Source of the DNA: Kibdelosporangium philippinense
GTDB lineage: Bacteria > Actinomycetota > Actinomycetes > Mycobacteriales > Pseudonocardiaceae
Assembly: GCF_021390435.2 (NCBI RefSeq)
Contig: NZ_JAJVCN010000001.1
Coordinates: 3,782,001 to 3,846,000, forward strand
DNA: 64,000 nucleotides
Direction: 5' to 3'
The notes under the pieces were generated by a model. The model was not told where the DNA came from. It did no database searches and saw only the letters and a program-made list of their open reading frames with translations. The translations under genes and the position numbers were made by a program. Below are positions 51,989-60,613 of this stretch, piece after piece; within the stretch, counting starts at the first letter, position 1, and every line of letters begins with the position of its first letter.

Positions 51989-54744
51989 CGCGTGGCCTCC
52001 TTGCGGTTCAGCACGGCCTTGCGGATCTCGTCGGCCACCAGCACCAGCGAGCTGAGCGCCAGCACCAGCAACCAGTCGGTGAACGACAGGGCCTTGGTGT
52101 TGAAAACGTCCTGCAGCGGCGGCAGATAACAGATCCCGGCCATCAGGATCAGCCCGATAGCCTGTGCCACCAGGTAATGTGGGTTGGAGAGCAGGCCGAG
52201 GCGGAAGATGCTGATCCGATCACTGCGCACGGCCAAGCCCACAAAAACCTGGCTCATGATGATCGCGAGATGTGCCATGGTCAGCGCTTCCCGGTAGATC
52301 GGGTTGTCTTCGGTGAACTCGGCGAAGGGAATAACCGCACTTGTCACGTGCCAGAAGAAAATCCCAGTGGCGACAACGGCCTCGATGCCGCCGAGGAACA
52401 GGATCCGCCGCACCAACGCGCCGGAGAACAGGCTCTGTTTCGGGTTTCGCGGTGGTTGCCGCATCACTCCGGGCTCCGGTTTCTCCGCGCCCAGCGCCAA
52501 CGCGGGTAACACATCCGTGCCCAGGTCGATCGCCAGCACCTGCACGGCACTGATCGGCACGTGCGGGAAACCGAGGAAGGTGGCCGCCAGAATCGGCACC
52601 AGTTCACCGACGTTACTGGAGAACACGTAGATCAGGAACTTGCGGATGTTCTGGTACACCGACCGGCCCAGCTCGACCGCGGCGGCGATCGAGGCGAACG
52701 AGTCGTCCAGCAGCACCATCACCGATGCCTCACGAGCGACGTCCGTGCCCGACTCCCCCATCGCCACACCGATATCGGCCCGCTTCAGCGCAGGTGCGTC
52801 GTTGGCACCATCGCCGGTGACCGCGACGATCTCACCCAAGTCCTTGAACGCGGACACCACACGCATCTTGTGTTCCGGTTTGACCCGTGCGAACAACACA
52901 TGCTCGTATTCGCCCAGTAACGTCCGCAGCTCCTCTTTGGACATCTGGTCAAGCTCGATACCTGTGACCGTACGCGGCACCATGCCGGGCCGCAGGATGC
53001 CGACCCGGCGGGCGATCGCCTCGGCGGTCAACGCGTAGTCCCCCGTCGCCATCACGATCCGGATCCCGGCCTCCCGGCACGCTTTCACCGCCGCGACCAC
53101 CTCCGGTCGCGGCGGGTCGAGCATGCCCACCAAACCCAGCAAAATCAGACCGTGCTCGGCTTCCTCATGATCCGCCGCGGCCTTGCTGACCTCACGAACG
53201 GCCACCGCGAGCACCCGCAAGGCCGAACCAGCCATATCGTCGTTGGCCTTCAGCACCGCGCTTCGCTGCTCATCGTCCAGTATGGACAGGGTGTCGCCGA
53301 ACCTGATGTGCGTGCAGCGAGCGAGGAGTTCCTGCGGCGCGCCCTTGACGTACGCCCATGTCCGGCCATCCTTGGCGTGCACGGTGGTCATGAGCTTGCG
53401 GACCGAGTCGAACGGCAACTCCCCCACGCGAGGCGCCGCTTGCCGTTCCGCGTCGAGGTCGATTCCAGCTTTCCCCGCCGCGACAAGCAAAGCGCCCTCA
53501 GTCGTGTCGCCGAGAACCCGCCAGCCCTGGTGATCAGCCGGTGGCAGCAACCGGGCGTCACAGCATAACGCCGCAACACGCAACATGTCCCGCACCGGTT
53601 CGGGATCCTCGGCATCGCCCTTGGGTTCGTAGCCCGCACCGGTCACGCGATGCACGTTGCCGGACGCCCACAGAGCTTGCACAGTCATCTCGGCCTTGGT
53701 CAGGGTCCCGGTCTTGTCCGTGCAGATGACCGTGGTGGATCCCAACGTCTCGACGGCCAGCAACTTCTTGATCAAGGCGTGCCGTTTCGCCATCCGCCGG
53801 ACGCCAATGGCCAGCGCGACCGACATCGTGGCTGGTAGCCCTTCAGGGACAAGCGCGACCATCACACCGAGAGCGAAGATGAAGGTCTCGACGAGCGGGC
53901 CTTCTGCGGCGAGCCGTACCGTGAACAGCAGAACTCCCAGTGAGAACGCGGCGGCCGCGACCCGGTGCGCCATCATGGCGATCTGCCGCCGCAGGGGGCT
54001 GCTGTCCGTGCTCGTGCCCGCGGTGAGTTGGTAGATGCGCCCGAACTCGGTGTCCTGCCCAGTCGCGACCACGACAGCCTTACCCGTGCCGGACGCGGCG
54101 GCGGTGCCCATCCACACCAAGTTCTGCGCTTCCAGCCTGGCCACGTTCACCGGTACCGGTTCGGTGTGTCGGCGCGCGGGTGCACTCTCACCGGTCAACG
54201 CCATGTTGTTCACGGTGAGTTCGTGCGCCTCGATCAACCGGCAATCGGCCGAAATCGCGTCACCGGCGTCGATCACCACCAGATCCCCTGGCACGAGCTC
54301 GGCGACGGAAACCTCCACCCGCTCGTCCTCCCGGATGACCCGGGCCCGATGCGGCACCATGGCCTGCAAGGCTTCTGCCGTGCGTTCGGCCATGTGCTCC
54401 TGCATGAACCCGATGACGGCGTTGATCAGGACCACTGCCAGGATCGCGATGGTCAGCTGCAGGTTCCCGATGTCCGGTGGGTCACTGAGCAGATATGCCG
54501 CGAACGTGATCACCGCGGCCGACAGCAACAGCACCGCGAACAGATCGGTGAACTGGCCTGCGAACTTGCGCAGCACCGATGTCCGATGGGGACGGCGCAG
54601 CTCATTGGGACCGTGTTCAGCCAGCCGACCTTGCGCCTCTGACGTCGTCAGCCCGTGCCTTGACGATCCCAGCGCGTCGAGGACCTCCGACGCCGTGCGC
54701 TCCTGGTAGCCGGGCGATGCACGTCTTCCAGTCGCTTGGGACAT
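51985..54744 (-). CDS. P2-type cation-transporting ATPase, CtpF-like
   Basis: A 919-residue ATPase. An N-terminal cation-ATPase domain (~12-80) precedes the membrane helices; conserved blocks are TGESAPARR (~187), PEGLPATMSVALA (~298), TDKTGTLTKAEM (~341), TGDGANDAPALKRADIGVAM (~645) and six C-terminal helices. The PEGLP motif marks P2-type Ca2+/Na+/K+ pumps. CtpF (Rv1997) of M. tuberculosis is a DosR-regulon member of the same class. Leads a three-gene operon with two TrkA proteins, pointing to cation balance in dormancy. Transported ion not determinable here. Confidence 0.9.
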   Translation of the reverse strand: MSQATGRRASPGYQERTASEVLDALGSSRHGLTTSEAQGRLAEHGPNELRRPHRTSVLRKFAGQFTDLFAVLLLSAAVITFAAYLLSDPPDIGNLQLTIAILAVVLINAVIGFMQEHMAERTAEALQAMVPHRARVIREDERVEVSVAELVPGDLVVIDAGDAISADCRLIEAHELTVNNMALTGESAPARRHTEPVPVNVARLEAQNLVWMGTAAASGTGKAVVVATGQDTEFGRIYQLTAGTSTDSSPLRRQIAMMAHRVAAAAFSLGVLLFTVRLAAEGPLVETFIFALGVMVALVPEGLPATMSVALAIGVRRMAKRHALIKKLLAVETLGSTTVICTDKTGTLTKAEMTVQALWASGNVHRVTGAGYEPKGDAEDPEPVRDMLRVAALCCDARLLPPADHQGWRVLGDTTEGALLVAAGKAGIDLDAERQAAPRVGELPFDSVRKLMTTVHAKDGRTWAYVKGAPQELLARCTHIRFGDTLSILDDEQRSAVLKANDDMAGSALRVLAVAVREVSKAAADHEEAEHGLILLGLVGMLDPPRPEVVAAVKACREAGIRIVMATGDYALTAEAIARRVGILRPGMVPRTVTGIELDQMSKEELRTLLGEYEHVLFARVKPEHKMRVVSAFKDLGEIVAVTGDGANDAPALKRADIGVAMGESGTDVAREASVMVLLDDSFASIAAAVELGRSVYQNIRKFLIYVFSSNVGELVPILAATFLGFPHVPISAVQVLAIDLGTDVLPALALGAEKPEPGVMRQPPRNPKQSLFSGALVRRILFLGGIEAVVATGIFFWHVTSAVIPFAEFTEDNPIYREALTMAHLAIIMSQVFVGLAVRSDRISIFRLGLLSNPHYLVAQAIGLILMAGICYLPPLQDVFNTKALSFTDWLLVLALSSLVLVADEIRKAVLNRKEATR

Positions 54745-54779
54745 GACCGCAACGTAGGCGCGCTCGCGGGCGCCAGGCA

Positions 54780-54793
54780 GGGGCTATTGCCCG
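54780..54793. promoter_or_regulatory. DevR-like box, GGGGC-TATT-GCCCG
   Basis: Between the divergent CtpF-like ATPase (36 bases) and USP gene (58 bases). A half-dyad GTGTC-GTTC-GGCCC lies at 54803-54816. Confidence 0.5.
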
Positions 54794-54851
54794 GGTCAGG
54801 CAGTGTCGTTCGGCCCTGTCTGAGTCTGTGGTCCTGAGCAAGCCTGGGGCC

Positions 54852-55676
54852 ATGAGCAAACCGATCGTGGTCGGTGTCGACGGCCAGCCAGGCAGCGACA
54901 TCGCCCTGGGTTGGGCGATCGCCGAAGCAGCACGGCGAGCGCGCCGCTTGATGCTGTTGCACGTCGGCGAGGTGTGGTCACCGCCCTTCGTCGGTGACGG
55001 TTCGTTGATGGCCGCCATCCGGACACGTGGGCAGCAGGTGATCGAGAAAGCGCTCACGGTGGTCCACGCGACGAACCGGAATGTCCAAGTCTCGTCACTG
55101 GTCTTGCCCGGCGATCCACCGGATGTCTTGATCAGTTGGTCGTCCGAGGCGAGCATGCTCGTGCTGGGGGACAGTGTCCGGGCTTCCCTTGCCACAGTGC
55201 CCAGAACTGTCGCGGCGCGCTCCCGGTGTCCCTTGATCGTCGTCCGGACGCAGTGGAGCGACCAGTTGCCGGTGGTGGTCGGTGTGGACGGCTCGCCCGT
55301 CACCAGGGCCGCGATCGAGTTCGCCTTCGACCATGCCGCACAGCACCGCACCTGGGTGCGTGCCGTCCACGCATGGCACCGCAGCGTGCTTCCTGGCGAT
55401 CGGGGCATCGTTGAAGAACGCGCTGCCCATTTCGCAGTCGTGGCCGACGCTTTGGAGCAGTCACGGCAGCGCTACCCGTTGGTGCCGGTTCACATCTCAC
55501 GGCCCATCGGCCACGCCGCGGAGGTGCTCTCCGAGCAGTCGACGGCAGCGCAACTGCTCGTCGTGGGTACCCGGGGACACAGCGGAGTAGCCGGTCTGCT
55601 GCTGGGTTCGGTGAGCCAGGCATTACTGCGTACCGCGGGCTGCCCGCTCGCGGTCATCCCCGCTGAGAAATGGTGA
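54852..55676 (+). CDS. Universal stress protein, two UspA domains
   Basis: A 274-residue tandem UspA protein. Domain 1 (~1-135) starts PIVVGVDGQPGSDIALGWAI but its nucleotide loop is altered (LGDSVRASLATVPRTVAARS). Domain 2 (~142-274) starts VVVGVDGSPVTRAAIEFAFD and keeps the ATP loop GTRGHSGVAGLLLGSVSQAL. So probably only domain 2 binds ATP. Rv2005c/Rv2623-type tandem USPs are DosR-regulon members. First gene of a set with flavodoxin, HPF-like and CBS-BON genes. Confidence 0.9.
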   Translation: MSKPIVVGVDGQPGSDIALGWAIAEAARRARRLMLLHVGEVWSPPFVGDGSLMAAIRTRGQQVIEKALTVVHATNRNVQVSSLVLPGDPPDVLISWSSEASMLVLGDSVRASLATVPRTVAARSRCPLIVVRTQWSDQLPVVVGVDGSPVTRAAIEFAFDHAAQHRTWVRAVHAWHRSVLPGDRGIVEERAAHFAVVADALEQSRQRYPLVPVHISRPIGHAAEVLSEQSTAAQLLVVGTRGHSGVAGLLLGSVSQALLRTAGCPLAVIPAEKW

Positions 55677-55678
55677 TC

Positions 55679-56196
55679 ATGTCACGAGTTCTGGTGGCGT
55701 ACGCCACGAAGATGGGCTCCACTCGCGAAATCGCCGAAGCGATCGGCGAACGGATCGAGTCGGTCGGTGACGAGGTCACCGTCATGCCCGCCCAAGACAT
55801 TCTCGACGTCGGTTATACAACGCCGTCATCCTGGGCAGCGCGTTGTACGCGTTCCGCTGGCGAGGCGAAGCTCTTGCCTTCCTCCGGAGATTCCGGAACG
55901 AGCTCGCCGCCCGGCCGGTCTGGCTGTTCCACAGTGGACCACTCGGTGAAACCGCGGACCAACCACAGAGAACACCGAAGGCGGTCGGCAGGCTCGCCGC
56001 GGCCGTCGGCGCAAAAGAACCGGTCACCTTCGCCGGACGGATCACGCCTGACACAGCAAAAGGACTCATGGCCAAGCGGATGGCCAAGGGCCCGATGGCC
56101 GGGGACTACCGGAACTGGGACCGAATCCACGAGTGGGCCGACGAGGTCGCTCGTTCACTGCACGAGGAAGAGACCCATGCGCCACGACAGGACTGA
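55679..56196 (+). pseudogene. Flavodoxin-domain protein (HemG-like) with frameshift
   Basis: ATG 55679 opens VLVAYATKMGSTREIAEAIG, the FMN phosphate loop of flavodoxins related to menaquinone-dependent protoporphyrinogen oxidase. Near 55813 the frame is lost; the neighbouring frame continues YNAVILGSALYAFRWRGEAL, PVWLFHSGPLG and ends WADEVARSLHEEETH to TGA 56194-56196. With the indel repaired the protein would be ~172 residues. Located two bases after the USP stop. Confidence 0.75.
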
Positions 56197-56479
56197 CCAG
56201 CCGAACGTCCAGATCGAACTGGCCGGAAGCATCCCGGCCGACGCCGCGGACTACGCCAAGGACAAGGTGCTCCACCTGGTGAAGTACGCCCGCAGGCCGA
56301 TCCTGTTCGTCAAAGTCAGACTGATGGCGGCTGGTCACGGCAACAACAAGAACGTCGTGGCCCACGCGAACCTCGACGTCAGCGGCACACCCGTGATCTC
56401 TCATTCGGTCGGCGAGACCACCACCGAGGCGGTGGACCTGTTGCAGGACAAGCTACGCGGCCGGCTCGGCCGAATGTGA
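56177..56479 (+). CDS. Short HPF/RaiA-like ribosome hibernation domain protein
   Basis: A 100-residue protein with the HPF/RaiA (S30AE N-terminal) pattern: VQIELAGSIPADAADYAKDK, a central strand PILFVKVRLMAAG, AHANLDVSGTPVISHSVGET and EAVDLLQDKLRGRLGRM. It lacks the C-terminal dimerisation domain of long HPF. Such domains bind the 30S decoding site and silence ribosomes; the basic residues expected for rRNA contact are sparse, so binding is uncertain. ATG 56177 lies within the end of the flavodoxin gene. Confidence 0.7.
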   Translation: MRHDRTDQPNVQIELAGSIPADAADYAKDKVLHLVKYARRPILFVKVRLMAAGHGNNKNVVAHANLDVSGTPVISHSVGETTTEAVDLLQDKLRGRLGRM

Positions 56480-56491
56480 TGGAGGATGACG

Positions 56492-57190
56492 ATGAGAACA
56501 CTCAAAGTCCTGGACGTGATGACGCGGGACGTCACCACCGTCCGGGAGGACACACCGTACAAGGAGATCGTGACCAAACTCGTCAACAGCGAGGTCAGCG
56601 GCCTGCCGGTGCTCAGCCCGACCGGCGTGGTCGTCGGCGTGGTCTCCGAGGGTGACCTGCTGTTCAACGAAGGCAGCGCCGGGAAACACGAACGCTGGCA
56701 CGACGTGCTGCACCCCTCGCAGGCGCACAAAGCCGACGGGCGAGTCGCACGGGATCTGATGTCCCAGCCCGCCGTGACCACCCAACCGAACACTCCGGTA
56801 CGCAAGGCAGCCGCACTGCTGGCCCGGAATGGTTACAAACGCCTTCCCGTGGTCGATGCCGTCGGCAGGCTCCTCGGCATCGTCAGCCGCCGCGACGTGC
56901 TGGGAGCTTTCCTCCGCGCGGATCACGACATCGCCAACGAGGTCAAGCACGAGGTGCTGTTGCGCACCATGTCGATCGACCCGGCCACAGTCGACGTCGA
57001 CGTCAAAGACGGTGTGGTCACGCTGTCCGGGCGACTCGAACGCAAGAGCCACGTGACTGTCGTCGAATCGCTCACGCACGCGATCGACGGCGTTGTCGAC
57101 GTGGTGAACGAGCTGACCTTCGAGACCGACGACGAAAGTGTTCGGCTGGTGGACCCGGTGGACGGAACGCAGCTGCGCGACCTGTGGTGA
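56492..57190 (+). CDS. CBS-pair plus BON domain protein
   Basis: A 232-residue paralogue of the proteins at 21390 and 37610: CBS 1 (VLDVMTRDVTTVREDTPYKE, GLPVLSPTGVVVGVVSEGDL), CBS 2 (RLPVVDAVGRLLGIVSRRDV), BON (VDVDVKDGVVTLSGRLERKS). ATG 56492 is preferred because GGAGG lies 7 bases before it; ATG 56486 would leave no spacing. Last gene of the USP-flavodoxin-HPF set, followed by a hairpin. Confidence 0.92.
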   Translation: MRTLKVLDVMTRDVTTVREDTPYKEIVTKLVNSEVSGLPVLSPTGVVVGVVSEGDLLFNEGSAGKHERWHDVLHPSQAHKADGRVARDLMSQPAVTTQPNTPVRKAAALLARNGYKRLPVVDAVGRLLGIVSRRDVLGAFLRADHDIANEVKHEVLLRTMSIDPATVDVDVKDGVVTLSGRLERKSHVTVVESLTHAIDGVVDVVNELTFETDDESVRLVDPVDGTQLRDLW

Positions 57191-57198
57191 CACATGAT

Positions 57199-57235
57199 GA
57201 TCGGGTGTGGCGCGTACACCGCGCCACACCCGATC
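57199..57235. terminator. 15-bp hairpin between convergent genes
   Basis: GATCGGGTGTGGCGC and its exact complement GCGCCACACCCGATC enclose a 7-base loop. It lies 8 bases after the CBS-BON stop and 8 bases before the end of the convergent small gene, so it probably terminates both. Confidence 0.8.
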
Positions 57236-57243
57236 GTGTCATG

Positions 57244-57567
57244 TCACCGGCCCGCCAGGTGACGGATCCGGTCCAGCTTGTCCGCCAAGGCATTTCCTTC
57301 ATCGCGCCACTGAGCACGCGCGCGCCTGTGCCACGCGCGTGGTTTGCGGTCCACCCAGCGCAACGCTTCGATGGACCACAACAGGTCTTCCACCACCGCG
57401 ACCCGCATGTCCGGCGACAGCAAGTCAAGATCCCCTGGGACGAGCATCCGGACGGAGGCCAAGTACATCACTGACCTCGCGGCGTCGCCTTGCCTCTGAT
57501 GTCGGCGCGAAGCCCTCTCGTGTGTCATCCGCTCTTTCGCGGCCAGGACCTCGATCCAGCCACTCAT
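57244..57567 (-). CDS. Small helical protein of unknown function
   Basis: A 107-residue, Arg-rich, predicted all-helical protein from ATG 57567 (GAGGAGGTAGCG upstream). Text such as SGWIEVLAAKERMTHERASR and DMRVAVVEDLLWSIEALRWV is unlike any family I can name. It is divergent from doxX and could share the dyad at 57669. Confidence 0.6.
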   Translation of the reverse strand: MSGWIEVLAAKERMTHERASRRHQRQGDAARSVMYLASVRMLVPGDLDLLSPDMRVAVVEDLLWSIEALRWVDRKPRAWHRRARAQWRDEGNALADKLDRIRHLAGR

Positions 57568-57668
57568 CGCTACCTCCTCGGGGCTTTTCCTGATCGTCCC
57601 GGATAGGCGGAGCCATCCGCTTGTGCCAGTCGCCTTTTCAGCCTTCGGCCCAATGCCCGTACCGCACA

Positions 57669-57682
57669 GGGCCTTTGGACCC
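57669..57682. promoter_or_regulatory. DevR-like box, GGGCC-TTTG-GACCC
   Basis: One mismatch between the 5-base arms; 60 bases upstream of doxX and about 100 bases upstream of the divergent small gene. Nearly identical to the box before cydA. Confidence 0.6.
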
Positions 57683-57742
57683 AAGCGGGAAACCGGGCCG
57701 AGCAAACAGGATTGCGGCAGATTCACTGAAAGGAAGGTCTTC

Positions 57743-58351
57743 ATGTCCGTTCACGACACCCTGATCAAGACCTTTGAGGTCTCCCCGCGCCAGGCCGCGA
57801 CCACAGCGGCGGCCACACACGGCGCCGTGATGACCACGACCGCAGGCAAGTGGACAGCCGTGCTGCGAATCGCCACCGGGCTGCTGTTCCTGTGGGCGTT
57901 CGCGGACAAGCTCTTCGGCTTCGGGTACGCCACCGGTTCCGCGAACGCGTGGATCAACGGCGGCTCGCCCACCAAGGGCGTCCTCAGCCGCGTCGACGTC
58001 GGACCGTACTCCGAGACGCTGCGCGGGTGGGCCGGCGGCTGGCTGACCGACTGGCTGTTCATGCTCGGCCTGTTCGGCATCGGCGTGGCCGTCACCCTCG
58101 GCATCGGCCTGCGCATCTCCGCGATCGCGGGCACCATCATGATGCTGATGATGTGGGTCGCCGAGTGGCCGCTCGACCGCTTCAACGAGGCAGGCCAACC
58201 GACCATGTCCACGAACCCGATCATCGACTACCACATCATCTACGCCATCGCGCTGATCGTCCTCGCGGTGACGTACGCGGGCAACACGTGGGGTTTCGGC
58301 CGCAAATGGGCCGACCTCGGCTTCGTCCGCGGCAACCACTGGCTGATCTGA
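57743..58351 (+). CDS. DoxX-family membrane protein
   Basis: A 202-residue protein with four membrane helices (LRIATGLLFLWAFADKLFGF, WLFMLGLFGIGVAVTLGIGL, SAIAGTIMMLMMWVAEWPLD, YHIIYAIALIVLAVTYAGNT). DoxX-type proteins are quinone-linked membrane subunits or redox partners. GAAAGGAAGG precedes the ATG. Monocistronic between a DevR-like box and a perfect hairpin. Confidence 0.85.
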   Translation: MSVHDTLIKTFEVSPRQAATTAAATHGAVMTTTAGKWTAVLRIATGLLFLWAFADKLFGFGYATGSANAWINGGSPTKGVLSRVDVGPYSETLRGWAGGWLTDWLFMLGLFGIGVAVTLGIGLRISAIAGTIMMLMMWVAEWPLDRFNEAGQPTMSTNPIIDYHIIYAIALIVLAVTYAGNTWGFGRKWADLGFVRGNHWLI

Positions 58352-58366
58352 TCCAAGACCAGCACC

Positions 58367-58394
58367 TGGCGCCCTGCCCGCGGGCAGGGCGCCA
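58367..58394. terminator. Perfect 28-base palindrome terminator
   Basis: TGGCGCCCTGCCCG followed directly by its complement CGGGCAGGGCGCCA, between doxX (+) and the convergent ATPase (-). No T-run, but the GC-rich stem and position fit a bidirectional terminator. Confidence 0.75.
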
Positions 58395-58395
58395 A

Positions 58396-60612
58396 TTAAC
58401 GGACCAGGGTGAAGTAGTCCTCTTCTTCCTGCGCGAAATGCAGCGTCAGGATGGCGTCCAGTCCGTAGAGCGTCGCTCGCAGATCGTCGACCTGGTCGGG
58501 GTCGAGCCGGTCGGCAGCTGACAGATGACGGCCGAGGCGGCGGACGTGCCGTTCGATCTCGGCGTGCCCACGGCTCATGGTCTGTGTGGCTTCGGGACCG
58601 CCCAGCAGCTTCGCGACAAAGGGATACAGATCCCGGTCTTCCGCTCGTTCGTGGGGCAGCAGAACGTCGGACATCAGTCGATACGCCCGCCGCACGGATT
58701 GCTCCGCCTGAGGCGTCAAGCCTGCCGACAGGTCGTCGGCGGCCCGCCGGACCGCTTGGCGAGCCGGGAGCAGATGTTCATGTTCGCCCGCGAACCGGTG
58801 CAGGACCTCCGCCACCGCCTTGGATTGACGTCCACGTGCCGGCAACAACGCTCTGAGGGCGTTGAGAATGACGGCGACGTCGATGCCTTCCTGAACGAGC
58901 GCGCCCGCGGCGGGCGCGAGCCGGCCGAACGCCGCGACTGCCATGGCTACAAAGGACAATGCGATGCCAATACCGGCGCTCTGCACCGCGATGCGATGTG
59001 CCCGAGCGGCCGCTTCAACGGCATCGGCCAGGCGTGCGATCCGCCCGTCCGTGATCACCGCGTCCGCGGCCCGCGCGGCCGCTGTGGCGTCCCGCCCCGC
59101 CAGTCCGATACCGACATCGGCGGCAGCCAGGGCCGGAGCGTCGTTGATGCCGTCACCGACCATCAAGGTCACCGCACGCGACCGTTCCTCGCGCACTCGC
59201 GAGACCTTGTCCACCGGGCTGCACTGTGCCCGCAGTTCGTCAAGGCCGAGCATGGTTCCGACGTCTTGGGCATTGTCCAGCCGATCTCCGGTCAGCAGCA
59301 CGATTCGCTCGATCCCAGCCATGCGCAGCCTGCGCAGAGTCCGTGCGGCGTCCGGCCGGATCTCGTCACGGGCCAGCAGAACACCGATCGGCTCGCCGTC
59401 CAGGCTGACCCAGATCATGCTGGCCATGTCGAGCTCCGCGCGCCTGACCGCCGCCCGTGCCCACTCTGGGAGCACCTCCGCGGAGGGCTTGCCGACCGTC
59501 ACCTGTCTGCCGTCGACGAGACCGGCGGCACCCACACCCGGCTGCTCCTCCACTTGTTCAGCAGGAGGCACCGACCCCGCCGCGCGCACCACCGCCGCCG
59601 CGAGCACATGCGGTGACAACTGCTCGACCGCAGCGGCCAACTCCAGCACCCGCTGAGTGGTGAAACCCGGCGCGGTCAGCACATCCGTGACTGCCGGCTG
59701 GCCAATGGTCACCGTCCCGGTCTTGTCCAGGACCGCCGTTCGCGCTCGCCCCAAGGCCTCCAACGCTCCGCCGTGCTTGACAACGACACCAAGCCTCGAA
59801 GCCCGCGACATTCCTGCCGTGATCGCGATAGGCGCTGCCAGCAACAGAGGGCATGGCGTCGCGGTGACCAGCACGGCGACCGCCCGGACCGGATCATCGG
59901 TCAACACCCAAGCCGCGGCCGCGATCACGACCGCCACAGGCAGGAACACCGCCGCTGCCCGATCAGCCAACCTGACCACGGGCGCACTTTCCGCGGCCGC
60001 TTGCTCGGCCAGCCGAACCACGCCGGCGTAGGCGCTTTCGTCCGCCGGGGCGGTCGCAGTCAGCTCGGTCGCCCTGCCTGCGTTGACCACGCCACTGCAT
60101 ACTGGCTCACCACGCGCTCGTCTGACCGGCAGCGCTTCACCGGTCAACGCCGATTCGTCGAACTCTCCGTCACCGAGCAATCGGCCGTCCACGGGAACGA
60201 CCTCGCCCGAGGCGACGATGACCGTCTGTCCCACGGTGATCTCGGCGACGGGTACCGTGCACGTCTCGTGTCCAATTCGGACACGGGCCTGCTTCGGAGC
60301 ACGTTCCAGCAACGCACTCAGGTCGCGCCGGGCACGCCGCTTGGCGTAGTCGTCAAGCACCTGGCCGGTACCCAGCATCACGCCGATCACGACGCCCGCG
60401 AGGTACTCCCCGACCAACAGCGTGCCCGCGAGGGCGAACACGGCAAGGAGATCAGCTCCGAACCGTTTATGCAACAGGTCTTTACCTGCCCACACCATCG
60501 CGGGCACAAGCGAGACGACAGTTCCGGCCAGCCACAACGCGTCCGCGGCCGCGGGAATCAGCGCACCGGCGGCCAGCGCCACGACAGCGGCGATCAGCAA
60601 CAGCCTGGACAT
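58396..60612 (-). CDS. P1B-5-type metal ATPase with C-terminal hemerythrin domain
   Basis: A 738-residue ATPase with no N-terminal metal-binding domain. The transmembrane metal motif is TPCPLLLAAP (~250) instead of CPC, and QEGID is found in a late helix (~574); both are marks of the P1B-5 group linked to Ni2+/Fe2+ export. Also TGEALPVRR, LDKTGTVTIGQPAV (~294), VGDGINDAPAL (~488). SPHVLA replaces the usual SEHPLA HP block. Residues ~600-738 form a hemerythrin domain (EHEHLLP, HERAEDRDLYP, HAEIERHVRRL, LHFAQEEEDYF) with His/Glu ligands for a di-iron centre that could sense O2 or iron. Confidence 0.9.
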   Translation of the reverse strand: MSRLLLIAAVVALAAGALIPAAADALWLAGTVVSLVPAMVWAGKDLLHKRFGADLLAVFALAGTLLVGEYLAGVVIGVMLGTGQVLDDYAKRRARRDLSALLERAPKQARVRIGHETCTVPVAEITVGQTVIVASGEVVPVDGRLLGDGEFDESALTGEALPVRRARGEPVCSGVVNAGRATELTATAPADESAYAGVVRLAEQAAAESAPVVRLADRAAAVFLPVAVVIAAAAWVLTDDPVRAVAVLVTATPCPLLLAAPIAITAGMSRASRLGVVVKHGGALEALGRARTAVLDKTGTVTIGQPAVTDVLTAPGFTTQRVLELAAAVEQLSPHVLAAAVVRAAGSVPPAEQVEEQPGVGAAGLVDGRQVTVGKPSAEVLPEWARAAVRRAELDMASMIWVSLDGEPIGVLLARDEIRPDAARTLRRLRMAGIERIVLLTGDRLDNAQDVGTMLGLDELRAQCSPVDKVSRVREERSRAVTLMVGDGINDAPALAAADVGIGLAGRDATAAARAADAVITDGRIARLADAVEAAARAHRIAVQSAGIGIALSFVAMAVAAFGRLAPAAGALVQEGIDVAVILNALRALLPARGRQSKAVAEVLHRFAGEHEHLLPARQAVRRAADDLSAGLTPQAEQSVRRAYRLMSDVLLPHERAEDRDLYPFVAKLLGGPEATQTMSRGHAEIERHVRRLGRHLSAADRLDPDQVDDLRATLYGLDAILTLHFAQEEEDYFTLVR

Positions 60613-60613
60613 G

